Origin: Owenia fusiformis
Taxonomy: Eukaryota; Annelida; Polychaeta; Sabellida; Oweniidae
DNA length: 60,000 bases
Direction: 5' to 3'
Assembly: GCA_903813345.2 (NCBI GenBank)
Contig: CAIIXF020000001.1
Location: forward strand, 19,923,915 to 19,983,914
The notes under the pieces were generated by a model that saw nothing but the letters and a program-made list of their open reading frames with translations, had not been told where the DNA came from and ran no database searches. The position numbers were made by a program, and so were the translations under genes. Shown here piece by piece: positions 1-12,000 of this stretch. How positions within the stretch are numbered: the stretch's first letter is position 1; the number at the start of each line of letters is the position of its first letter.

Positions 1-71
1 ATCAAATCATGCATCGACTCTTTTCTTGTCCCTTCGTCTTTCTTTACCCATTGTAGCACCGCTTCAAACAC
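1..71 (-). CDS. KLHL18: KLHL18 exon 5 (partial, runs off window)
   Basis: Acceptor AG at 73-72, then GTG TTT GAA GCG. Encodes [15 protein letters not shown], the direct continuation of BACK after the ...EEQ of exon 4, in phase 0. The window edge cuts the exon after 71 bases. Confidence 0.88.
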   Translation of the reverse strand, partial: MFEAVLQWVKKDEGTRKESMHDL

Positions 72-3000
72 CTAGCAACATTACTCATACATGTTACTGC
101 CAAAGTAATAATGGATAATTATTAAATAGCATGTAAAATGTTTATGGATTTTCTAAATGAGCAGAAAAATTGATGCATTTGGATTTTCAAAATACACTGG
201 GTCAGCATATAATAAGAGCACCAATATCCTATATAATTTCCATTTTAAATATACCATACAGGATAATTATCTTCTAATTTTCACAAGATACTCCTCATGC
301 CAGCATGCAAGTATTGTTATTCAATTAATGAATCACATGATATCAATCAAAATTCAAAGCAAATTCTCAAAATTATATCGAAAATCAACTCAATCTGACA
401 ATCACACATATTATTAAGCCTCAACATCTTATCCTTCTTCTGAGAACCCAAAAATAACAATTTGTATCACCATTAATGAAGAATATTGGCATCAAAGACA
501 ATGCATATCAATATGCAAAACTGGCAGGAAATTCTTGAAAAGATTTTAAAAACCTAAACTATATTTTAAAAATATGGTCTTCTTTTCAATTCTTCATGGA
601 TCTTTAAGTTATTCCTACTTTGTATTTCATACATCTTTCCAATGGTGTTTTTCTGTGTTAATGACTATTTGTTTTTTTTAGGATACTTATTTGAACTCTC
701 AGTAGGGGGTTCATCATGCATCAAAGCTCATGAAAAAGTGCAAAAATATATCAAATATAACTAGGACAGTAATAAAAACCATATTTCACATACATTTAGT
801 GAGGGACCAAAAGGGCATATATCCAGACATCCCTTGGGAGTCGAAATTTTACTCTCAAGAAGAAGAAACCCTATATTCTACATATACTTCTAACTATTTG
901 ATACATTTCCAAAACAAATATAACACCGCTGGTACCTGTTCTTCTGTGTTAACATATAGCTCATCCCTGGCTATGATATCTATGACATCAGATTTGACAA
1001 GATTTAGAAACTCTTCAGACTTCGAAACCTCCACAAAATGTATCTGTATGTATTTGTTGGCAGCATCTACTAGACTGGCACACATGAACTGGTCAGCAAA
1101 GTTTCTGATACCAATGCAGTTATTAGGATGTAGCCTGGAATATGAGAAATATTTGATTTATTTGGATTATGCACGCCATTGAGAAAAACTGTATTCATAT
1201 CTTATCTACCCTGTATTATGATTTACTAAAGCAAGAATATCAGAATGTGGTATTCAGCTGTCTATGTAACAGATTCCTTTCATCTTTTTTGGAAGAATCA
1301 ATGATAAACCCCTTATAGGTAGCGATCTGAGGCACTTCGATCAGGGTGTTGTCGGGACAATTTCTCTTGTGACTTAGGTTATGTATTAAGGTCTATCTCA
1401 ACAGATTTTACTGGTCTTATGCGCCGCAAATGGTGCGAAAGATGTTAAAATTGCATTTTCGACCCTAAAATTCAGATTTCTTGGGGGTACATTATTATTT
1501 AGCTATAAAACAAAAACTAAACAACCAATGCTTCTTTCTTTTGGTGTTTCTGTTAAGAGTAATCATACTTGAAATGCATATGTAAAAAAATTGAAGAATT
1601 TTAACTTTATTTAAAAACAGCAACATTTTTTCACCCTAAAATCATAGAATTTAGGGGGGTTGAGAGACATTGATTGGAATTGATTTTTTAATTTCTCAAT
1701 CAATCTCAGTTTAATATTAATGGAACTTTCCTAAAAGTAGCACCAACATGTCCCCAACACATTACCATAAAGAAAAAACTCAAACTCTAACATGTTTTTT
1801 GCCTATATGGGTCAATTTACCTCTCCCCTCTATCCCTTTTTAGAAGGGCGTGGACATATTGGCATGTTCATCTAAAAATAAATACTTCATGTTCATATCC
1901 ATCCTCTGATCACAGGGCTTCAAAATCCAGAACATATTCTTTCTTTTTACCCCCAGCAATAAGCAGTTACCATTTCCCAGATTAAGAACTCGCAATCTGA
2001 TTGGCTGTCGCAACACTGCGACAGAAATCATGTATAAGTCATTGTGCATAATTAGATCATGTGATTCAGTTAAATCAGGCACGTCCAAATTGGTTATCGC
2101 AGGGGGGAAGAAGGAGGTACGGATTCTGGACACCTGCTTAGGAGGATGGTTCACATCATGTTATCATTTTTATGTCACCAACAAAAAGTGGTGACATATT
2201 GTTATGGTCTCTGTTCTTTTTTGACAGTGGTCAGTGGTCGGCGGTTTGTGGTTGGAGCTTGGCAATTGGTGTCTGTAACAAATTCTTACAATTTCAAATA
2301 ATTAACAAATACTGTACAGACTGACTTCAATTGTTTTCAAAATCATCTACATGTTTTCAGATGTTCAAATCTGACTTTATATTTAAGATTTGACCTTCAA
2401 TGACCTTTTCAAGGTCAGAAAAAGTCTTTTTTCAATTTGCTTCAAATTAACCAATTTTTCAAAATCATCTATAAGTTATCAGAAGTTCAAATCTGACTTA
2501 AGATTTGAGATTTGACCTTCAATGACCTTCTTAAGATTTAAGAATATAGATTTGATCATTAAATGACATTCTAAAGGTCAAAATGGATCTGACCTTTAGT
2601 GACCTCCTCAAGGTCAAAAAGGTATTTTTTATCTTGTTTCAACTAGGTGGTGACATTTTGTCATGTTAATGCCTTGTTTTACTTGTAGCTAGTGAATGTC
2701 TTTGAAATGACATAAGCCTAATACAGTGGGACCTGGGTTAGTGAACACCTTTCTCTAGTGAACACCTGTGTTAAATGAACACCCTATTTTCAGCACATAC
2801 CTTGATTCCAATACAAATTGTCTTTCTGTATTGAAATCTTTTTTGTGGCTCTATAGATGTTCACTGTACACAGGTTTTACTTTATACAAAACACCTTTAT
2901 ATTTAACTTTAATTAATACTGATTATCTAATTGCAATTATAAATTGCTATCTATTATTTGCAGGGAACATGTAGCAAAACAATAAGGGAGAATAGTAAGC

Positions 3001-6000
3001 TATTCAAGGCTTATTACTGTCTGATGTTCTATTATTAACTAATTTGATTGATTCAATTGATGGCTTTCTCAATCCATTCCAAATTGAGGACAATGATCAT
3101 TTATACTGCATATCATCTGGAATGCCAACACCCTCTAATTTAGCAGATGATCTCTTAAATGCAGCATCCAAGGGCACATAAGCCTTTAAGCAATTTATTC
3201 AAGACCAATTTGTGCAGAAGGGAAAAAGTTTTCATGACTCCATAAAAGAATGAAACTGAAAACATCTGAATTCAATGCTGGAGTCAAAAAGGTGAAAAGC
3301 TCTGGAAACAGACTGATTGAGATTAGAGCTGAGCGCAATACATTTGGCCAGTTAGTCATGTTATCAGAGCAGCATAGTATCAGTCTAAAGCGAATATTGG
3401 AATACCCCCTGAGTCTAATACCCTGGGCTCTTGGAACACCTGATGGACTCTTGGTTAAAACAGAAAAGTCAAAATTATTACATGAGCTGGAAACATATAA
3501 TATTACATGGACCCAAACCAGAAAAAACAATTATAGTTTATGATGGCAATGCATTGTTCCATATACTTCCTGAGCGACCCAAAACATTTGGATTACTGGC
3601 AGAGAGGATCCTTCAGATGCTTCCTATAAGAAAGATTCAATTAAAGAACTAGAAAGAATACACAGGCGTGTCTCCAAAAAGCTAATAATAAAAGGACCTA
3701 ATACCAGAATTCCTAACAATTGGAAGGAATTCCTCTTAAATGATGAGAATGAAATGCAGCTGAGTCAGTTGATCCTTGAAGAATGGAAAAAGATAAAAAT
3801 GCCCCTAAACTCAAAGAAAGACGGATTCATGTGGTGAGATCTGTACAGTGCACCAGTGATAGAACTACTGTTACACATAGAGTTGAATCAAGCCTGGAAT
3901 CTTCCCACAAAGAGGCAGATACAAAAATTATACCCCATGCAATTAACATGAAATGAACCTGAAAATACAGAAAAAAACTATAGTTGTGAGATCCCCAGAT
4001 AGCGATGTTTTTGTACTTCTTGTGCACTTTCCAATCTTATTCAAACTCCATTAATTTTTGACACTGGTAGTGCAGACCACATATGACTTATTAAAGGTGC
4101 AACAATTAGTGCAGGGGGGTAATTCAACGATCATCGACCAGTGTCAAAATATATTTAAGTTTGGATATTTCATCAAGAGTACCCTTTGCATTCGTTTGAC
4201 TTCGCTTCTTAAAAGAGAGCTTTGTCTTCACTCTTTCAAACTAAAATAAACCTGTGAACTCACCGCGCCAATCAGTGTTCGTCGGCCAAATTTGACCGAC
4301 GTTCTATATATGGTCATTCCTTCTGACGTCATCGTTGAGCCCGGAATTGACCAATGACATGCGCATATTTAATTAGAACGCATTTGACGTATGTTTCTTC
4401 AAGCTGATTGGTGGAAGAAAGGGCAGCACGTAGGTCAAAAGTGATTTATTACCCAAACTGTCACCGGTACCCGTCGTGGGGCGGGGCTACTAAACTGTAA
4501 TATGGTCTCTACTAGGCAGAGTGTAGTTTAACTAGACTCTGCACACAGGGTACATCAAGAGTAACATATATTTTTATTATCTACAAAGAAACCCCCTTGA
4601 TGAACATTATTTCAGCTGATATTCCTCTTGAAACGTGGTGAATCTTAAAAATCTATAAGTGGGACTCCCTATATAGAAGCTTTGAACTGAATTTACACTT
4701 CTAAATTGAGAGTTTATCCATACATTTTAAGAAAATAGATATGTCAAAGAAGATGTTAAGCCAAATATTGACCTGATAGCTCAGAAAAAAGAAAAAAAAT
4801 TGAATTTTCTCTCTACAGTCCCTTGTTGCCCCTTTAATGGAAGTAGGAAATGCGCTCAGTTCAGACATTTGTAAATTTGTAATGCTTTACCAACCTTCCA
4901 TTCATTTACTGGATGTGATTCCTTCAGTGCCTTTGTGAGAAGGGAGAAAGTGTCCCCCCCCCCCTAAAATTACTTATGAGAATTTCAAAAAGGTTTCGGC
5001 ACCATTGGAGGGGTCATTAGTGATCAAACTGCTAAATGTGCTGAGAAGTTTACTTGCCAGATGTATGGAAACAAAAAGTGTTCAAATATAAATGAGCTGA
5101 GATATACCTTATTCAAGAACAAATTTCAACCAAAATCTGCTCCAAGTGTGATAACAAGCTATGAAGGCACTAACAATAAGCCTCCTACCCCCATGTAAAG
5201 ATTCATTACAGCAGCATCTGGCAAGGGCCAGTTATCAAGCACACATATGGAAACTTGCCAACATCCCCTCCCCATCAATTCCCTCCCCTGTGTCACATGG
5301 ATGGAGGATGAAAGATGGCCATTTGGATTTCAATGGGTGTCAAATCCAGATAAAATTCTACCCCAGGACCTGGTAGATGTTATCGTATAAGATGATACTT
5401 TAGAAGATCAAAATGAAGAGGAAGTTTATGAAATACAAAGCTTTATGGATCAAATATATTCTGGTGAATAAAAACTACATTTGTGATGACAGAAATTCAT
5501 ACAATGAGTAAAATTAATATTATGACTGAGTCGTGAACTGTGTATTAGATAATATTCAACTTCAGATTTTTAATATTCTTATATCTCAAGCCTACATAGA
5601 AAAAATATTGTATTATAAATAATTCACAGGTATGTACTATATGTATACACCTAAGTGAAAATATTTTATGGTAATATATTTGATAAAATACATGATATGT
5701 ACATGTATTCATTTAATGTGACATCATGCTACTGTTTAAATCCACATGTATTAATGGCCACACCCCTTTTATAAGGGAAAGAGGGGAGAGGTAAATTGAC
5801 CCATATAGGCAAAAAACATGTTAGAGTTTGAGTTTTTTCTTTATGGTAATGTGTTGGGGACATGTTGGTGCTACTTTTAGGAAAGTTCCATTAATATTAA
5901 CCTGAGATTGATTGAGAAATTAAAAAATCAATTCCAATCAATGTCTCTCAACCCCCCTAAATTCTATGATTTTAGGGTGAAAAAATGTTGCTGTTTTTAA

Positions 6001-9000
6001 ATAAAGTTAAAATTCTTCAATTTTTTTACATATGCATTTCAAGTATGATTACTCTTAACAGAAACACCAAAAGAAAGAAGCATTGGTTGTTTAGTTTTTG
6101 TTTTATAGCTAAATAATAATGTACCCCCAAGAAATCTGAATTTTAGGGTCGAAAATGCAATTTTAACATCTTTCGCACCATTTGCGGCGCATAAGACCAG
6201 TAAAATCTGTTGAGATAGACCTAAATACATAACCTAAGTCACAAGAGAAATTGTCCCGACAACACCCTGATCGAAGTGCCTCAGATCGCTACCTATTATT
6301 AGACTCCAGATTGAAAATCTGGAGTCTATTGCTTTTGCCAGTTTTCTTATTAGACTCCAGATTGAAAATCTGGAGTCTATTGCTTTTGCCAGTTTTCTTA
6401 TTAGACTCCAGATGAAATCTGGAGTCTATTGTTTTCGTCAGTTTTCTTATTCTTATTATTCTTTTTATTATTATTATTCTTATTCTAACCCAGTTTTCTC
6501 AATAACCATAAGGTTTATAGTAAAGTCAGTCATTTGGTCAATTTAGGTCCAGAATCTAGTTCCTTGGAAATTGGGTCAAATTTTTATCTAGGTCAAAGGT
6601 CAAGACCTAGGTCAAATCCAGTACTTTGTCACTTTTTTCGATTTTCTCGGTCATCCTTCAATATTTTTGATCCAGGTTTTTTTCATTGTGTTCCTTATAA
6701 AAAAGTAGAAAACCTAGGGTCGATTTAGTTTTTTGATATCTCAAACAGATTTCGAGATATCAGTGTCCGAAAACGAGGTCCAAAAAAAAGTTCTTCGAAT
6801 CAAATGTCCAGGATATTGGTCTTATAGGAAATTTTATCAGGATTCCGAATCTGAAAACCAAATTTGAATCAGACTTCCGGTTCGGAAGTTATGGCGTTTT
6901 GAAAGCTCAAAAATCGCTAAATCTGGTGCCCATGTTAAGTCAATGGGGAAAAAGATTTTTTTGAAGTGAAAAATACGAAATATAGACTGAGTTCAGCTAA
7001 ATATAATGAAAGCCTATGAAAGAAGGGAACCTCGAAGGCTACCTAACTTCAAAATTTGGACACAAAAATCCCTAGGTCAAAATCTAGGTCAAATTCATAG
7101 TTTATCTTTATTTTTGCGATTCTGACACTACACTTTAATTATATTCCTCGAAATTTTGTATGCATGTAGCCAAGATTGTGCTTATAGTGTTAAACTTTTG
7201 CCGTCAGAAAGTATTTTGCCCCACTTTTGAGATATGGTGTCCGAAAAGTAGGTCAAAATATAAAGTTCTCCAAATTTAACATTTGAGTTATGAATTAAGT
7301 ATAGAATTTTCTCAGGAATCCGAATCTGCAAACCAAATTTCGATCCGACTTCCGGTTCGGAAGTTATTACATTTTGAAAGCTCAAAAATCGCTAAATTTA
7401 GTGCCCCATGTTATGTCAATGGGAACAAAAAATTTTTTGAAGTGTAAAATACGAGATATAGACTAAGTACAGCTTAAAATAATGAAAGCCTATGAAAGAA
7501 GGGAACCTCGAAGGCTACCTAACTTCAAAATTTGGACACAAAAATCCCTAGGTCAAAATCTAGGTCAAATTCATAGTTTATCCTTATTTTTGCGATTCTG
7601 ACACTACACTTCAATTATATTCCTGGAAATTGTGTATACATGTAGCCAAGAGTGTGCTAATAGCGTTAGCCTTTTGCCGTCAGAAAGTATTTTGACCCAC
7701 TTTTGAGATATGGTGTCTGAAAAGTAGGTCAAAATAAAAAGTTCTCCAAATTTAACGTTTGAGTTATGAATTAAGAGTAGAATTTTCTCAGAAATTCGAA
7801 TCTGCAAACCAAATGTCATTCTGACTTCCGGTTCCGAAGTAATAGCGTGTCCGAAAAGTAGGTCAAAATAAAAATTCGCCAAATTTAACGTGTGAGTTAT
7901 GAATTAGGGGAAAATTTTTGTCAGGAATCTGAATCTACAAATCAAATTTCGATCCGACTTCCGGTTCGGAAGTTATGGCGTTTTGAAATTTCAAGAAAAA
8001 TCGATCTGATGGTATCCTGATAGAAAGTCAAGAGTAGAGAAGAAAATATTGAAAAATGCATCCATCCTTCCTTTCTGATCCTATCCTATCCTTCCTATCT
8101 ACCCTTGCTTCGTTTCCTCTCCTTCCTATTCTATCCCTTCTTCCTATTCTATTCTATCCTTCTTTCCTATTCTATCCTATCGTTCCTTCCTATTCTATCC
8201 TATCCTTCCTTCCTTTTTCATCCATCCATCCATCCATCCATCCTTCTTTTTCTTGATGACTTAGTTCATTTTGGATGACTTGGCTTATTCTGGATGACTC
8301 GGCTAAAAAAAGTCTAGATCTGGAGTCTGAAATTGAACTCGTTCAATTTCCAAAATCTAGTTATTATTATTATTAGACTCCAGATTGAAAATCTGGAGTC
8401 TATTGCTTTTGCCGGTTTTCTTATTATTATTATTCTTTCTCTCTTGTCACGTTTTCTCGGTAACTAGAAGGACTTACTTAAATCTGCTAACACAGTCAAC
8501 TAGGTAATGAGGCCTAGTTTCTGGGAAATTAGGTCAACTTTTTATCTAGGTCAAAGGTCAAGAACTAGGTCAAATCGTGGTTTTTCACTATTTTACAAGT
8601 TTTCTCAGTCGTCCTTCGGTATTTTCACTCCGGGTTTTTTTCATCATGTTCCTTAGAAAAAGCTTATTACGAATGGTAAACCGTTTTTTGATTACTCTTA
8701 CCGATTTTGAAATATGGTGTCCGAAAAGTAGGTCAGAACATAAAAAGTTCTCCAAATTCAACGTGTGAATCATCATATAAGTGTAGAATTATCTCAGGAA
8801 TCCGAATCTGCAAACAAAATTTCGATTCGACTTCCGGTTCGGAAGTTATTGCGTTTTGAAATCTCAAAAATCGCTAAATTTGGTGCCCATGTTAAGCCAA
8901 TGGGAAAAAAGACTTTTTCGAAGTGTAAAATACAAGATATAGACTGAGTACAGCTTAACATAATGAATGCCTAGAAAAGAAGGGGACCTCAAAAGCTACA

Positions 9001-12000
9001 TAGCTTCAAAATTTGGACACCAAAATGCCTAGGTCAAAATCTAGGTCAAATTCATAGTTTTTCCTCATTTTTACGATTCTGACACTACACTTTAATAATT
9101 TGCTTCAAAATTTTGTAAACAGGTAGCAAAGAGTGTGCTAATAGTGTTAGCCTTTTGCCGTCAGAAAGTATTTTGACCCACTTTTGAGATATGGTGTCCG
9201 AAATGTAGGTCAAAATAAAAAGTTCTCCAAATTTAACATATGAGCTATGAAATAAGAGTAGAATTTTCTCAGGAATCTGAATCTGCAAACTAAATTTCGA
9301 TCTGACTGCCGGTTCGGAAGTTAAAGTGTTTTGAAATCTCAAAAATCGCTCAATTTGGTGCACCATGTTAAGTCAATGGGAAAAAAGACTTTTTTGAAGT
9401 GTAAAATACAAGATATAGACTGGGTAAAGCTCAACATAATGAACTATTATTAAAGAAGGGGACCTCAAAAGCTACATAGCTTCAAAATTTGGACACCAAA
9501 ATGCCTAGGTCAAAATCTAGGTCAAATTCATAGTTTTTCCTTATTTTTACGATTCTGACACTACACTTTAATAATTTGCTTCAAAATTTTGTATACAGGT
9601 AGCAAAGAGTGTGCTAATAGTGTTAGCCTTTTGCCGTCAGAAAGTATTTTGACCCACTTTTGAGATATTTGTGTCCGAAAAGTAGGTCAAAGTAAAAAGT
9701 TCTCCATATTTAACGTATGAGTTATGAATTAAAAGTAGAAATGTCTCAGGAATCCAAATCTTTAAACCATATTTTGATCCACCTTCTGATTAGATAGTTA
9801 TAGCAGTTTGAAGTCTCGGAAAGTCTATATGATGATATCCCCATGTTAAGCCAATGGAGTCGAAGATAACATTCTTAAAAGTTGTCTAAATGTCTATATT
9901 CTAGCTGACTCAGCTTATTCTGAATGACTCAGCTTACAATTGGATGACTCAGCTTGAAAAAAGGTTTAAATCTGGAGTCTTAAATTGAACTTGTTCAATT
10001 TACATGTCTAGTTATTATTATTCTTTCTTTCCGCGTTTTCTCAGCAACTAGAGGGACTTACTTAAATCTGCTAACATAGTCAACTAGGTAATGAGTTCTA
10101 GTTTCTGGGAAATTAGGTCAAATGTTTATCTAGGTCAAAGGTCAAGAACTGGGTCAAATCGTCACTTTTCGCTATTTTACAAGTTTTCTCAGTCGCCCTT
10201 GGGTATTTTTGCTCCGGGTTTTTTTCATCATGTTCCTTAGAAAAAAAGCTAATTCCGTAAGGCAAATCGTTTTTTGATTACTCTTACCGATTTTGAGATA
10301 TGGCGTCCGAAAAGTAGGTCAGAACATAAAAAGTTCTCCAAATTCAACGTGTGAATTATTAAATAAGTGTAGAATTATCTCAGGAATCCGAATCTGCAAA
10401 CAAAATTTCGATCCGACTTCCGGTTCGGAAGTTATAGCGTTTTGAAATCTCAAAAATCGCTAAATTTGGTGCCCATGTTAAGTCAATGGGAAAAAAGGCT
10501 TTTTCGAAGTGTAAAATACAAGATATAGACTGAGTTCAGCTTAACATATTGAATGCCTATAAAAGAAGGGGACCTCAAAATTCATAGTTTTTCCTTATTT
10601 TTGCGATTCTGGCACTACACTTTTAGGATTTGCTTCAAACTTTTGTATACAGGTAGCAAAGAGTGTGCTAATAGTGAGAGCCTTTTGCCGTCAGAAAGTA
10701 TTTTGACCCACTTTTGAGATATGGTGTCCGTAAAGTAGGTCAAAATAAAAATTTCTCATAATTTAACTTATGAGTTATGAATTAAGGGTAGAATTTTCTC
10801 AGGAATCCGAATCTGCAAACCAAATTTCAATCCGACTTTTCGTTGGGAAGTTATGGCGTTTTGAAAGCTCAAAAATCGCTAATTTTGGTGCCCCATGTTA
10901 TGTCAATGAGAAAAAAGATTTTTTTGAAGTGTAAAATACCAGATAAAGACTGAGTACAGCTTAAGATTCTGAAAGTCTATAAAAGAAGGGGACCTCGAAG
11001 GCTATCTAGCTTTAAAATTTGGACACCAAAATCCCTAGGTCAAAATCTAGGTCAAATACATAGTTTTTCCTTATTTTTGCGATTCTGGCACTACACTTTT
11101 AGGATTTGCTTCAAAATTTTGTATACAGGTAGCAAAGAGTGGGCTTATAGTGTTAGCCTTTTGCCGTCAGAGAGTATTTTGACTCACTTTTGAGATATGG
11201 TGTCCGAAAAGTAGGTCAAAATAAAAAATTCTCCAAATTTTACATATGAGTTATGAATTAAGAGTAGAATTTTCTCAGGAATCCGAATCTGCAAACCAAA
11301 TTTCGATCCGACTTCCGGTTCCAAAGTTATGGCGTGTCCGAAAAGTAGGTCAAAATAAAAATTCGCCAAATTTAACGTATGAGTTATGAATAAGGAGTAG
11401 AATTTTGTCAGGAATCCGAATCTTTAAATCAAATTTCGATCCGACTTCCGGTTTGAAAGTTATGGCGTTTTGAAATTTCGAGAAAAATCGATCTGATGTT
11501 ATCCTGATAGAAAGTCAAGGAAAAAAGATTTTTTTGAAGTGTAAAATACGAGATATAGATTGAGTACAGCTTAAGATAATGAATTCCTATAAAAGAAGGG
11601 GACCTCAAAAGCTACCTAGTTTCAATATTTGGACACCAAAATGCCTAGGTCAAAATCTAGGTCAAATTCATAGTTTTTCCTTATTTTTGCGATTCTGGCA
11701 CTACACTTTTAGGATTTGCTTCAAAATTTTGTATACAGGTAGCCAAAAGTGTGCTAATAGTGTAAGCCTTTTGCCGTCAGAAAGTATTTTGACCCACTTT
11801 TGAGATATGGTGTCCGAAAAGTAGGTCAAACTAAAAAGTTCTCCGAATTTAACGTATGAGTTATGAATTGAGGGTAGAATTTTCTCAGGAATCCAAATCT
11901 GCAAACCAAATTTCAATCCGACTTTTGGTTTGGAATTTATGTCGTTTTGAAAGCTCAAAAATCGCTAAATTTGGTGCCCCATGTTATGGCAATGGGAAAA

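Larger units (their letters stand above)
1316..6295. mobile_element. 5-kb DNA-transposon-like element with 542-bp terminal inverted repeats
   Basis: Left arm 1316-1857 and right arm 5754-6295 are reverse complements. By eye only two substitutions appear in the outer ~520 bp, with more differences at the inner ends. The termini read TAGGTAGCGATCTGAGGC. A 3-bp direct repeat TTA (1313-1315, 6296-6298) may be the target duplication, which would fit PIF/Harbinger, but (TTA)n continues on the right, so this is weak. The interior carries a decayed gene (about 3060-5470) and nested insertions at 2171-2662, 2724-2882 and 4182-4552. The class is not determined. Confidence 0.85.

Noticed and set aside
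730-1182. 150-codon plus-strand frame
   Set aside because: Antisense shadow of KLHL18 exon 4, which lies at 936-1134 on the minus strand.
1840-2154. 104-codon minus-strand frame inside the 5-kb element
   Set aside because: No recognisable motif and opposite strand to the broken gene; probably chance.
8056-8256. Leu/Ser/Pro-rich plus-strand frame
   Set aside because: Translation of the CATC/CTTC microsatellite.
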